A DNA stretch of 64,000 nucleotides from Cephalotus follicularis (GCA_001972305.1 BDDD01000308.1:62001-126000), one strand, 5' to 3'; positions 22,384-34,137 are shown, numbered from the stretch's first letter. Notes: generated by a model from the sequence alone, not told the origin. Translations and numbers: made by a program.

Positions 22384-23892
22384 CAAACATACCCCCCTTA
22401 ACAGAATTTCATCCTCGAAATTACCAGAACTCCAAAGGTGGGAAAGATTTCAGCACTTAAACAGAAAAGATCGAACTCATAATAACTTTTCTCAATACAG
22501 AAATCAGATTACCCAAGACTTTCGGCTATTACTTTTATTCGCATCAGAACCATTCATATATCATTATCAAAATTTTGACACCAGAACCTGAAAAGTTTTT
22601 CTCCAAGCATGATTCACAAGGTATCTTGACTCGCAAGATTTTATCAACCAGAAACCTCAAATTCATTCATTAATCAGATAATGCCAAGACATTAAGTTAT
22701 GAATACAAATCCATAACATACATTTGATCAGAATTTACACCACAATCCTTAACATCACATGATTCATAAACATATAGAGACTGCTGAAAAACTTATAGCA
22801 ACTTGCTCTCATCAAGAGAATCATGTCATTATTCATAACATATCACTAGAACCCGTAGCATTTCCATCATCTAGGAACTTCAATTTAATATAATATGTCA
22901 ACCATATCAAAACTTTAAACAAAAACTAAGGATCTTTAACAATCACCAAATCAACAGAACTCATACTGCAATCATCGGTATCACATAAGAATATCAAAAA
23001 ATCTTACTAAAATACTACGACTTTACAGATCCCCATTTCCTATCGTCAAGTCTCCCATATAATTTGCAGAGGTTAAAACTAAAGTCATCAAAATGCAACT
23101 CAAGTCTCATCAGATCATATAAGCAACCATTAACTTAATTCAAAACAAGTCATAAGAGTCTGCAAATAAAGCATTCTTATACACCTCAAGGCCACAATAC
23201 AGATTTTTCTCTACATACACTTATTCACACTTACTCATTTCATACCCTAGTCATGAAATGAATCATCAAGCAGAATATTGAATCCTAAACTCTAATTCAA
23301 TCTTATTCAAATAGCCATACTCATTAGATCAAGAAACGTTTGTCAACGAACTCCATATTATATCTCCTCGCACTATAGCTCATAAAAGGTCTATCGTCAT
23401 TAAACTTCCCAGAGGGATGGATCAATCACATCAACTACTCGACATTTACTGCACAACAGAGTATCACATTCATCATAATCTTTTGACTCCCAAACATATC
23501 CCCTTTAACAGGGAACTCCATCAGACAGAATTTTAGACACCAATCAAAAACTCATCAGAGACTTAATCTAAATTCCACAAACAGATAAACATACTCAAAC
23601 TCGAACCTTAAAATTCCTGAATTAAAAAGCTCCATCTTTATAACCTCAGATATAACCAACCAATAACTCCAGCAACAGAATCAAAATTTCAAAACATCAT
23701 TAGACATTTCAGATCTACCATATCAGAACAGGGGAAATAAGGGTGTGACAACCTAGCAACAACTCTGTTACGACAGAGAAATCCATAACAGAAATCTCAG
23801 ACCTCAGAACATTTGGGTCGAGCCCAAATGCAAACTCTACCACAAGATGATTTTTCTTGTTGACCACAAGGCATGCTACCCACACTTATACC
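22384..23892 (-). other. Interior of the minus-strand element, left part
   Basis: Contains the polypurine tract at its left edge and a minus-strand TTTCGAGGATGAAATT (22409-22424), the typical sequence just inside the 3' LTR of Tekay-type elements. The remaining 1.4 kb is AT-rich and I see no coding sequence. Confidence 0.6.
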
Positions 23893-25828
23893 TGTAACGT
23901 CCCCGACCCGAGCTCGCTAATAGCTCAAAGCGAACTCCGAGGATCGGTTGCGTTACGTTGGGTGTGAAACGTTACATCCTTTGGTACTCTTCTCTAAAAG
24001 TACATTACATCATAAACTCATGTCTTGCGACATCATACATAATCTTAAATTCAAACTTTACACATAATCATCTTATATAAAGATGTCATACCCATATCAT
24101 TGGTCTACATTTACACAGAATCATTCTAATCATAACATATAATACAGCGGAAAAACTTCATTCTTATTACATATCAAAACATTAATGCAACATTATTGCA
24201 TATTCTTTCTTTTACAAAACTCCTTCTTAAGAGCTACCTCTAAGCTCGTAATCTCCATTAAATCATTTCCTGAAAACATTTTATTTGAAAACAAACTTTG
24301 AAAGGAATGAGCTCAAAATAGCTCAGTAAGATATTTTTACTGTAAATACATTTCATCGTAACCTTTTTCTAGTCAACATATATGACTAAAACATTTCGTA
24401 AAACATATCACTTTTCTAGTTAATATCATAACTAGATCATTTAGTAAACATGAAAGTCATAAAAACCTTAATGAACCCTTTACACCGCTTCACCGGGGTA
24501 TTGTGCACTCCCCGACTACTATCCTTACATCACATGCATGTCCGTGAGCATCTCGCTCCATTAACATTGAGCATCTCGCTCCATTCCCCTTGGATCGCAA
24601 TCCAATGGTGGTTCATTCATCATTTACTTTGAGTGATCAGCTCAAAGCATTCATAAAAATCAATTCATAACATTTCTTTCACAATTCATAAACCTTTCTC
24701 TTCATTTGAGTAATTGACTCAAATGAGTTCATAAAAACAGTTTTGCATAGCTTTGCTAAAACTGATAATTCATATAGAAATAAGCATTTTCAGAGAAAAC
24801 GTAAAACATAAACATTAAAGTAGACATCTTTACAAATTCAGAAAGCTCAAAATCATAACAATTGGTTGAGAATTGAATCCGTTATGAATTTTTGAAAGTG
24901 GCTAGTTCCATATGAAAACAGGGCATGAGCAGTAAAATGAAACATTGATTCTCATCAAGAATTAGACATAATTTTGAGATACATAAAACATGAAAGTTAA
25001 AGAGGACATCTTAAGGTTTTCAAAACATCTAACCACTTAATTTTTCGTCAAGAAACAAACAAGATATGATTTAAAGAAGTTGCTATATAATCCAGGAATA
25101 AAACAGTACCCAAACAACAGTTTAAAACATGGATTTTCGCTAAGAAATCGATAGAATATTGAAACGTGCAAAGCATAACAGTTAAAGAGGACATCCTAAA
25201 GTTTCCAGAACATTCAACCATTTAATTTTTCATCAAGAATTGAGCAAGATATCAATAGAACAATCTGCTATAAAATTGGAAGTAAAACAGGGGATACTTT
25301 GGAGAAAATGGGTATAGAATTTCCTTACTTTGCTTTGGAATTTCTTTCTCTTTTGCTCTCCCACGAATTATCCACTTCACTCTCAGCAGGAGCACTTTCC
25401 TTCTCAGCCAAAATGACTGAGTTCAGCCCTCGTTATCATTAAATAGAAGGGTTACTCTGGAGGCAAGTCTTCTCCCCCTCTCACATAACTCAATTCCCTC
25501 TCTTGGCAGTCCATGTGCTCAAATTCAGCCAATCCAAGTGATGACACTTGTTAGATCAGTTGATAACATCTCAAATCATCCTCCCCTGGCCTGCCACATG
25601 TCCAAAATTAAAGATTTTTACTCACAAAATGCCAAAAAGTCAGATTTTGCAATTTGTCTATAGCTCAAAGCGTCGACACTTTCTACCTAAGCTCCGCTCA
25701 CCAGGGAGCGGAACCCCCGAACCCCCCGAGCGTAGGGTCGTACTACGGGTCCCTTGAACTATTTGCCAAATTGCACAATAGCAATCTTTCCATAATTCAT
25801 ATCTTTAATGGAAATTTGGGTCATTACA
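23893..25828 (-). mobile_element. Solo LTR S7, Gypsy-type family C
   Basis: Plus-strand ends are TGTAACGTCCCC and GGTCATTACA, with perfect duplications ATACC (23888-23892 and 25829-25833). Minus orientation is chosen because the minus-strand start TGTAATGACCCAAATTTCC resembles the start of family B LTRs. A single GCGTCGACACTTT palindrome variant lies at 25669. No coding sequence. Confidence 0.88.
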
Positions 25829-25833
25829 ATACC

Positions 25834-25918
25834 AGAACTCAGAAATGAATGCCTACCAGAATGCATGACGCACAGATGAGTCTAGAGAATCTGAAAACCA
25901 AAAGCTCTGATACCAAAT
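25834..25918 (-). other. Interior right edge with primer binding site of the minus-strand element
   Basis: The minus strand reads TGGTATCAGAGCTTTTGG (25898-25915), three bases inside the 5' LTR, which fixes the element's orientation. Confidence 0.8.
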
Positions 25919-28830
25919 TGACACGCTTAGACCCATCCCGGTTGGGATCCTCCATGTTCGCTACGATGCCAAGCCTCCCATAAGAGACTCACATCGTAGG
26001 TTCAGTAGAACAGAGATTCAGAAATACATTTTTTAAACAGGAAATTTCTTCAAAACAGAAAAGCTTATTGAAAAACTTGAAAATAATTCTAACTCTTAAA
26101 TTTTTACAAAAATCGGGCATGTAGTATACGTTTATCGGACTATACCCCCTGTAAAGAAAAACACAGTTTTATAAAATGAGCTCAGCCCTCAGCAGACCAC
26201 ACTGCCGTAGAAGAAAATTTCACAATATATCAAAATAAAACTAGGGCTCCGCCCTTCTCATCAGAAACAGAAAATAGTTTATCGGACTCAGTCCGTCAAC
26301 AGATGGGTTGGACTCAGTCTCAACCGTATTATCAAAACTTAATGCATAAATAGGGCTCAGCCCTTCAAAACAAAAGTATGAAAACATTTAACTGTAAACA
26401 TAGTTAAATGCATAATTCAAATAATGACGCGTGGATGATATGCATGTGTTGGGACTCTGGTAGGCATGCCCTTGTGGTCTCACCTCAGTAGACAGACTGA
26501 CTTCAGCTAACAGAGCTCAGCAGACTAACCTGTCAGAACTAAAAACAGAAACAGAGGAGGGGGTTAGTCCACAGGACTAGTGAGATGGAACAAAAAGACT
26601 AAGCAGAGTTTTGCTCGCATATAAATATCTTTGCAGAAAAGATATAACAAAAGTATAAAACTGAAACAGAATTTCGGAAACAGAATCTGATTTGTAAAAT
26701 AGATTAAAACAACTTAAATAGAATGTCAATAAAACAGAACGAAAAACCAAAATCCGATTTATAAAATAGCTCATAAGTTCAAACTAACAGAATCAGCAGA
26801 AAATTAGATTAATCATCAAAAACTCAAATGTGTGTAGTTATTAATAGAATTTAAACCAAAAATATATATAGAGATGCAGTTGGGTCTGCTAGGTAAGGTT
26901 GACGCATGGGCCCCGTCGGGTTGAATGTCCAATAGAAATAGTGGCGATGACACCGTCGTATCAAAGCATCAGTAGAAGGTCATACACGTGTAGACAGTGC
27001 CTCTCATGGGTATCAGAAATGTAAATAATACAATACCAATATCCCTAGTGCATCATAATATACTTAAATAGATTTCAGAAACACATAAATCACCAATACT
27101 TCAAAACAGATTTAAAACAGATTCAACAGATTCAGACAGATACAGAATTCATCAATGTTTCAAAACATACTTAAAACAGATTTCAAACAGATCCAGAAAT
27201 CAATTTCATATCAAATACAGATATATATGAAAATAGCGTCATACTATGACTATCATCTTGCGAGCGTTTGAAAACATTAAAAGAAAGTTTCAGATATTAA
27301 AACTTAAACATCTTTCAGAAACAGAGTAGTCCAAAATCATTCAGATACAGAAATACTTAACCGAAAACGTTCAAACATTTAAACCAATTAAAATAACTTC
27401 AGAGTAAAAAGGTTAAAGAAAGCGTTTCACTCATAGAACATACGGAAAATCCCTCGAATGGTCGCCTCCATGGCTGACCTCAAAGGCAGGATCCTCTGCC
27501 AACAGATAAACAAACAGACAGACTTATACATATCAGACTAGACTCGACAATTAAACATAACTCAAACACGTGCTAAGACGCGAAAAGCTTTATGCAATGA
27601 GATACGTGTAGATGTCAAAAAACTATAACCGATCAAAACGGTTGACAGAAACAAAAGTCTGATTATTAAAAACATCTTTTAAACCTTCAATTTAAAAACT
27701 CTTTCGAAAATCATTAAAGTAAGCTCAAGTGGTCGTCCAGGTTATCCAATTTCGAAATGATTATACAATTCAAACTCAATATATATAACAGAAACAGATA
27801 CAGATACAGAAATATAGAATTCAACGGAAATCAAAACTAACGGGAGAAAAGTTCAAAGTTTACCGAAATTGGACGGAATGGTGCACAGAGCCAAAATCTC
27901 AGAACAGAGCCAGAATGGATCGTGCCTACGTGGGAAACGGAGTCGGAAAGTTAGACGCGTCTGAAACGCGCTGTTGGAGCTCCCGGTGCATGGGCTCACT
28001 CGTCGCCGCTAGCCAGTGGGTGCCAGCCATGCATGGTCTCCGGTCAGCAGCAGAGAAGGCCGGGTCTGGTGCGCCAGAGGACGGAGGTCACGGATCTAGG
28101 GCGCGTTGGTCACAGTGCCATCGCATCTGGCAGGAACCGGCGTGTTGACCGCGGTTGCCTTTGCTGCATATCTGCGTTGCCGGCGTCGTCACGGGTCGGG
28201 GCTGGTCACGTTCGAACCGCCGCACGCCAGGATGCCAGATCTGGGCTCGCCTTGCCATGACTGTCACCGGAGACGGCGGATCGACGCAAAACAGAGGTGG
28301 AGAGAGAAGAGCTCATGGCGCGCGCACGGCGCGGTTGCCGGCGCCGTGGTGGGGTGCGACGTACTCGGGAGGTCATGGTGGTCACGCCAGTGGTCTCACC
28401 GGTGCCATATAGGCGGTGATACCGGCGGCAGGATCAGAGAGAGATAGAGAGAGCGGGAGAGAGGAGAGAGAAACCTGGAGAGAGAGAAATCCCAAAAAAA
28501 TGTGAAAAATTCGCATTTTATATATATTTATATATATTCAACCATAACAGACTGGATTTTTGTCTAGAATTTAATCGATACGGACATAAATGAGATGTTT
28601 AGGACATATCACTTGGCTTATTTTCTGAATTTAGCAGTCATTTTAGTAAAAATCATTAATTTACGGAAAAGAAAATTAATTTTTTATGCAGAAAACCATC
28701 AGAAGAAAATCATAAAAGTTTATTAATGCCATGATGCGTATGTAACAAAAGTCAAAAAAACAGACTAACAGCTAGACAGACAGACAAAAGCCACAAAGAC
28801 TCACAGACATAGACTACTAGGACACGAATA
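25919..28830 (-). repeat. 5' LTR of the minus-strand element
   Basis: About 2.9 kb. The segment at 27900-28440 is strongly GC-rich compared with its AT-rich surroundings and is followed by a GA-rich run (28436-28490). On the minus strand this lies in the first part of the LTR, where promoter and leader sequences would be expected. Long open frames in the GC-rich part show no domain and are not called. Confidence 0.82.
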
Positions 28831-29773
28831 TCCTTTGTCGTCTCCTCAAGAGCCTAGTTCTTCTCAGCAACAATAGTCTCTTGGGCCCCAAGCACTTCCT
28901 GTAATTGAGCATGGGCTATGTCCAATGATTTTTTAAGCTCGGCATTGTCAGCCCTGAGCTGCTCGTTCAAGCCGCTGTCCTCCCCGGACCTCTCCATCAG
29001 TAGGTGGGCATTGACCATGGCCTGAAAATGAAACAAAATTTTTTAAAAGAAGCAAGATGTTTATTCAAAGTAGAAAGTTTGGAAGAGCTTACTGACCCTG
29101 AAGCAATTCTAGAAGAGATTAGTCCAGGTTTGGTTAACAATCCATTTCTTCCTCACATTAGCTCATGGGGAAAAATACCCACCTTGCCAAGTTCAACGGC
29201 GACCCCAGGCGTCTTCAGGCAAACGCCAGACCTACCGAGTGCTTTGAGGATCTCCATCACTTGCCCGAGCTCCTCAGAAGGACATGGGAGGTCGGGATCA
29301 TAGGAGCGCACCTTGGTAGCTTCATCCAGAGATGCGTCTCCCTCCTCTGTCCCCTGCCTTCTTGAAGGACGGGCAAGTTCAGTATCAGCAAGCCTCTTGC
29401 CTTTCAACCTCTTCAACCTCGACCCTAATTCTAGCCTTCTCGGATACAGCCCGAGCTAGCTCCTCTGCCCTGTCCCTAGAAGCAGCTTGCTTGTCTGCCA
29501 TATTCTTTGCTGCATTTTTAGTTTTTTCCAAGGCCTTTGTCTTCCTAATGGCTTGCTGCCTTTGCTCCTCGGGATCAGCAGCTCGGGCATGGCCACGACC
29601 AGCCCTTATGAGGTCCATGGCTGAATCCCGAGATTCCATCATTGCAAGGAATCACAAGAGAATGGTCAGAAATACATCAAAAGCAAAGAACAAAGGAAAG
29701 TTAAAAACAAGAACCCAAGGGAAAGCATTATATGGCTATCTCCTTGGATAGTGTCCGAGGATGCAGGATCATC
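28831..29773 (-). pseudogene. GY1 antisense ORF, middle exons with coiled coil
   Basis: On the minus strand: a segment at 29385-29642 (MESRDSAMDLIRAGRG, then a Lys/Glu/Ala-rich helix), a frameshift near 29400, RLKGKRLADTELARPSRR and DLPCPSEELGQVMEILKAL, then VELGK at a splice donor. A canonical intron is visible: GTGGGTATTT starts at 29182 and TTTCATTTTCAG ends at 29022 (161 bases), joining in phase to AMVNAHLLMERSGEDSG and a coiled-coil stretch ADNAELKKSLDIAHAQLQEV. A second, damaged intron probably separates this part from the N-terminal exon (about 29642-29760). A stop at 28854 and the insertion at 28830 break the frame. Confidence 0.72.
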
Positions 29774-30658
29774 CTAGGTATCCTGGCCCCTCCCTCTCTC
29801 AATCCCCAAGGGGATCTCCTCATTCAGTTCCAGGCTAACCCTGCGGCCCGGGGACATGCTTAGCCCAAGTCGCTGCAAGCGGTCCTCAAACACCACAACG
29901 TCCACATCCTCGAGGACAAGAACCAGAAGCTTCTCCAGGTCAGCCTTCTCAGCCGCAGTCAAAGGTGTCCTCTGGTTAAGGCGCACTGTATCCAAGGAGT
30001 CATACCATGGACAATGAGTGAAGCCAGGGAGAATCTTTATCATGAAATACCTCCTCCTCCAACTCTTGACCGACTTGGTGTTTTCGGCCAATAGTCTGAT
30101 CTGTTTTGCACGGGATTTGAAGTAGAAGTCGCAATTGTTTGGAGAGGCGTTCACGATGTGGAACTCCTTGAATAGCCCCACGGTGGCTCTCACCCTAGAC
30201 TGCAAGCACCTTACTAGGAAACCGATGATGAATCCCCAAGACTGTGCATGGAGCATCGAGGGGTGAATTTTATAATACCCGAGGATAGCCTTGGCAAAGA
30301 GAGGCAGAGGGAGCCTTAGTCCATGTTCTAGGGCATCCTGGAACACTACAAAATATCCAGGCTTATTCTCCGTGACCATCATGGGATTAGCGGGGATCTC
30401 ATAGTCCAAGCTGCCAGGGATAGAGTATTCTTTGATTAACTCAGTCACCTTCCTTGTGCGTAGCTTGCTCTGGTCAAAGTGGGTCGTAAAGACTTGGACC
30501 CCGGCTTCAGTGGACGCAATGTCGGGAGCCCCAACAGCAGTGGCCTCCATGTCCTCCACGGCCCCAAGGGGACGCCCATCGATGGTAACCCCCGCTGATG
30601 CTCGAGCTACCTCCTCAGGACTCCTTATAATCCTCCTGGTCTGTTTAGTTCTGGCCAT
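29774..30658 (-). CDS. GY1 antisense ORF, N-terminal exon (Tat-lineage antisense protein)
   Basis: Open for about 294 residues from the ATG at 30656-30658 to a stop at 29774. It resembles the plant 'putative gypsy type transposon' protein family found as antisense ORFs in Tat-lineage elements; its function is not established. The start MARTKQTRRIIRSPEE is chosen over an upstream ATG at 30916 because the extra 86 residues are low-complexity and include a translated GA microsatellite. The first residues ARTKQT are identical to residues 1-6 of mature histone H3. The body has globular-looking segments, for example YFVVFQDALEHGLRLPLPLFAKAI (abridged here to the first 20: YFVVFQDALEHGLRLPLPLF) and FLVRCLQSRVRATVGLFKEF. 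No nuclease or polymerase motif is seen. It likely has its own promoter between 30660 and the 3' LTR. Confidence 0.75.
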   Translation of the reverse strand: MARTKQTRRIIRSPEEVARASAGVTIDGRPLGAVEDMEATAVGAPDIASTEAGVQVFTTHFDQSKLRTRKVTELIKEYSIPGSLDYEIPANPMMVTENKPGYFVVFQDALEHGLRLPLPLFAKAILGYYKIHPSMLHAQSWGFIIGFLVRCLQSRVRATVGLFKEFHIVNASPNNCDFYFKSRAKQIRLLAENTKSVKSWRRRYFMIKILPGFTHCPWYDSLDTVRLNQRTPLTAAEKADLEKLLVLVLEDVDVVVFEDRLQRLGLSMSPGRRVSLELNEEIPLGIERGRGQDT

Positions 30659-31245
30659 GGAAGTTTCAGAGAGAGAGAGAGAGAGAGACGAGGATACGAT
30701 GGTCATATAAAACCTTGGGGTACTCAAACAAGAGAATGAAAATGAAAGAAGAAGAAGGAAATCACCTTTTGATGATAAGGTTTTGAACAAAGCCTGAGTT
30801 TGAAAGTTGAGAGAACAGGTGAGTTGCAGAAAGCTCAGAGATTTGGAAAGCAAGAGAGTGTAAAGAATTTTCTCCCAAGAAAAGGGGGAATTTAAAGAAC
30901 CGTGGATGGAATTCAAGCCTTTAGATCCCTTTTGACCTATATGGTGGAGATTAGCTAGGCATGTAATGCGCGGGAAACGAATGGTCTATGCGCGGTAACC
31001 GAAGAGACCAAGGCGTGCAAAACCTTTCCTCTTTCGTGTCATGATTAGCATTAATTGGTGGGATGCGAATCGGATGGGACAACAGACAAGCCACATCAAA
31101 TTAATTGGCCAACATGGTCCAGGTTCTCAAGCCCAACAAAAGGTATAGCTCTTTTCATCCACGGGCCATAAGCCCCTTTTTGAGGTCTGGCCACATATGA
31201 TCTACATCTTCTGTCAGGCCCAGAAAATGAAGACCAGGGGGCATG
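30659..31245 (-). promoter_or_regulatory. Leader/promoter region of the antisense ORF and GY1 polypurine tract
   Basis: On the minus strand this lies upstream of the antisense ATG. A GA run (30668-30690 on the plus strand) is close to the start. No certain TATA box was identified. On the plus strand the segment ends with the purine-rich AGACCAGGGGGCA (31231-31243), the polypurine tract that primes second-strand synthesis at the 3' LTR. Confidence 0.45.
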
Positions 31246-31748
31246 TGATACGGGTAAAATTTGATCCATAAACCCTGCCACTTGTCCTCGGGAAAATGAG
31301 ACAGGTGTCCTCCAGAGACCAAGACACGTGGTCAGACGTTAACATACCCAAAGAATCACGCATAATAGCGTATGAGCGCCAAATCCGGTGGAGAATCAGG
31401 GATATGCCCGAGATCCTCGGGCATTTCCTTAGGGGATACATATCAACTCCGAAAATTAAGCAATCAGTTGGAATTTGACTCCTATAAATATAGGAATCAA
31501 CCACATAATCCAGGTCTACCATTTTTACACTCTAAAGCACCTTAAATCCTTCTGCATTGACTAATTTAAGCATCGGAATGTCCCCGGGAGAAAACCCTCC
31601 TGGACCTTCGACGTGTTTGCTTACTTGTGCAGGGAATACAGTCACACCACCATCCACATTTTCTTCTCAGAACTTTCACAGTGTTTCTCTCAATAAATCA
31701 AAGTCCTACACGTGAGATACTGTTGAGTAGAGGATTTTTGTATCAACA
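31246..31748 (+). repeat. GY1 3' LTR
   Basis: Starts TGATACGGGTAAAATTTG (or two bases earlier) after the polypurine tract and ends TATCAACA. TATA-like CCTATAAATATAGG lies near 31481. The last 288 bases align with the 5' LTR remnant with about 22 differences by eye, roughly 8 percent. Confidence 0.92.
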
Positions 31749-32787
31749 TAAATGATAATAAAATTACATAATAAATAAATAACAAAAATAAATGTAAATT
31801 AATGTGATAAATAAATAAAAACAAAAATATGAGATAACATGATAAAATAGTTGTTATAATTAAAACAGATTTTTTTTTTTGTTGTTAAAGGAATACGTAT
31901 CGACACCTAAGATCACTCTTGACCACATCATTCTTAAAATTAATGATGTGACAGTAACGTTTGAGGGTTGTGGGGTTGGGTTTTGAAACTATTTTTATAC
32001 GTGATAAATAATCAAAAGCGAAAATAAAAATACTGTGATAAGAAAATGTAAATTGAAAATATAAAACTAAAGGAATTAAAGCACAAAGAATATAAATATA
32101 AATTAATCAATTTTAATGGTACCAACAAAATATAATAAATGATAAGTAAATAAATGTTGCAGGTCATTTTTAAAATAATAAGACAAAGGAAGTTGACATA
32201 CACAACGTCGAAATGTGAAAGAGACACAACGGGGAGTCAATATTATGTGTCGGTTATGTAAGAATTATATCTTTTACATTATTATAAGAACAATCGAGAA
32301 TTTATTTGAAGTACAAAAAGAAAGAAAGAAATAAATTATGTTAACTATTGTGAAGATAGTATCTACTAGTTAGGAAAAATTAAAGTTCCAAGTGACGTTA
32401 AAAACACATAATAAAAAATTAATAAAAATTTGGTGAAATAATAATAATGATGATAATGAGCAAATAAGCTAAAGTCACCAAGAGAAAAAAATGATTATAT
32501 AATTTAATAACTACTCACAAAAAGATTAATAATGTATATTAACTTGTTTAATGAACAGTTAAATATAAATACTCTTTGAAGAGAAAGAAAACATGCTATC
32601 CACTATCCAGGCATTTGAATCTAGGGGTGTACAAATTCTGGATAAACACAAAATTTTTACTAAACTTGACCAGAAATTTGGACTCTGGTTTAGATAGTTT
32701 GGATACTCTCAAAATACGAGATCAGGTACGGTTTGTCTTGTTTGGGGTTCGGGTAAACCCGAAACCCAAATTAAAGCTATTGGACAC
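31749..32787. other. AT-rich intergenic DNA, no gene seen
   Basis: Very AT-rich with runs of AAATAAATAA. No recognisable domain or transposon end. Open frames are short and of simple composition. Confidence 0.6.
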
Positions 32788-32790
32788 TTA

Positions 32791-33228
32791 GGATGCATTT
32801 GTTTAGGTTAAGTGATAAGTGACTGAATTTAAATGAACATTTAGTTGATGCTGAATAGTTAAGAAGCAGTAACTGAATGTTGAATACTGAATGGATAAAA
32901 TTGTTTGATAACTGTGTTGATTAAAATATCTGAATATGTATAATTTCTCATTTTGATCTTCTGAATTATATATTAAAGAATATGTTATTTTATAAAAATT
33001 AGAGTAAACTATAAATGTTGGTTATTATGAGGATATTTTTGTTCAAATAATCAATCGGCACTTCCTCTTATCTAATAAGTGATGTAAATAATGTTTTTTG
33101 GATAATAAGTAATAAGTGATATTCAGTGCTTATTTCAAAACTCAAACAAATGCACTTATTGGATCTTTTACTTATCCATCCAGCATAAGTTATAATAAGC
33201 ACTTCAATAAGTGCAAACAAATGGGCTC
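32791..33228. mobile_element. Tourist-like MITE (PIF/Harbinger type)
   Basis: 438 bp without coding capacity. Termini are GGATGCATTTGTTT on the left and, reverse complemented, GAGCCCATTTGTTT on the right, sharing CATTTGTTT. Both ends are flanked by TTA (32788-32790 and 33229-33231), the usual PIF/Harbinger target duplication. AATAAGTG-like words recur near both ends and extend the inverted repeat imperfectly. Confidence 0.7.
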
Positions 33229-33339
33229 TTAGATTTAGATCTTGGAATTAAAGAGTTATTGGATTTGACTCATCCCATGATCCCATCTTGAAATCCCACC
33301 GCAATCCTCATCCTGTTTAGAATTCTTAGGTTACTTTTT

Positions 33340-33740
33340 TTTTTTTTAAGAAATCAGCCAACATACCCTCAACATCCTCATTCCTCATCCTCTGTTCCTT
33401 TAGGTTTTCATCATAACCCTCTGTTCCTTTAGGTTTTCATCATTTTTTTTTGAAATCCCACCAGACCAGTGATCACAACATTCTCATCTTTTATTCCTTT
33501 AAGTTACGCACCAAACCCGATTTTGGACCGAAAACTACCTCATCTAACTCTCACAGCTCCCCCTTCTCTCATCTCCCTCATACTATGATCTCCCTCTCTG
33601 TCCTAACAGATCCCACAACGAAAAGAACCGGTGAAACCACCGACGAATTCTCCTAGAGCTTATCTTTCCTTTCCCCTTGTTATATATATATACATATATA
33701 TATATATATTTCTTTTTTTAACAGAATTTAAAAAAACAAA
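33340..33740. repeat. Small direct repeat and AT microsatellite
   Basis: CCTCTGTTCCTTTAGGTTTT occurs twice (near 33389 and 33418). A TATATA run lies at about 33683-33710. No gene is supported in this stretch. Confidence 0.6.
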
Positions 33741-33943
33741 AGATCCATAACATCAAAGTGACTATAAGCCTCGAGATTTGAGTGAAAAGTGATAGATCAA
33801 AAGATTTGGAGTCGGTTGGTGTTTTTTTTTTTGGTGTGCATAGGTTAGGTTCCCTTATTCCCTTTTATTGTCTTTTTTCGTTTATATATATAACAGATAT
33901 TTGAAATGCACAAGTTTTTTTAAAAATTGTTTTGCCTATTTAA

Positions 33944-33944
33944 A

Positions 33945-34002
<58 letters not shown>

Positions 34003-34016
34003 TCTCTCTCTCTCAA
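33944..34016. repeat. TC microsatellite
   Basis: About 35 TC dinucleotides with a few interruptions, followed by AAACACAG. The serine/leucine open frames over it are repeat translations. Confidence 0.95.
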
Positions 34017-34021
34017 ACACA

Positions 34022-34137
34022 GAAGGAACGCCCCCTCATAGAAGTTGAAGAGCTTAACGTGCATTGGCACATGAGGTTTGACACGCAACCATGTGGCATT
34101 TTCGAGGATCTTGTGGTGACCTCTTTGGTGGACAGAG
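34022..34137 (+). other. Weak candidate internal exon of an unidentified host gene
   Basis: A long pyrimidine tract ending in CACAG precedes, and GTGAGACT follows, a 116 base stretch open in the frame reading RPLIEVEELNVHWHMRFDT. This looks like an exon between a splice acceptor and donor, but I do not recognise the peptide and no neighbouring exons were found. It could be a chance open frame next to a microsatellite. Confidence 0.2.

Larger units (their letters stand above)
21753..28830 (-). mobile_element. Minus-strand Gypsy-like LTR element without coding capacity, inside the GY1 antisense ORF
   Basis: LTR copies lie at 21753-22383 (3' LTR, internally deleted) and 25919-28830 (5' LTR). 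On the minus strand a primer binding site follows the 5' LTR (TGGTATCAGAGC, 25904-25915) and a polypurine tract, AAGGGGGGT, precedes the 3' LTR (22391-22400). Target duplications are GAGGA and AAGGA, one mismatch. After removal of the nested solo LTR the interior is only about 1.6 kb, AT-rich and full of ACAGA words, with no gag or pol. It is non-autonomous or heavily deleted. Confidence 0.82.
2839..31748 (+). mobile_element. GY1: Tat-type Ty3/Gypsy element, nested and degenerate
   Basis: Bounded by a truncated 5' LTR and a full 3' LTR that match over about 289 bases with roughly 22 differences counted by eye. In order it has a primer binding site, gag, protease, RT, RNase H, a second archaeal-type RNase H, integrase, a 3' tandem-repeat region and an antisense ORF. 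The dual RNase H and the antisense ORF between pol and the 3' LTR are known for the plant Tat lineage. Five later insertions break it up. Many stops and frameshifts show it is dead. Its target duplication cannot be seen because the left end is outside the window. Confidence 0.88.

Noticed and set aside
27915..28447. Overlapping open frames of up to 113 residues in three frames
   Set aside because: GC-rich sequence lacks stops in several frames at once; no domain or conserved start; lies inside an LTR.
28854..29751. Plus-strand open frames at 29004-29303 and 29332-29751
   Set aside because: Shadows of the antisense ORF exons, which have coiled-coil composition and splice sites on the minus strand.
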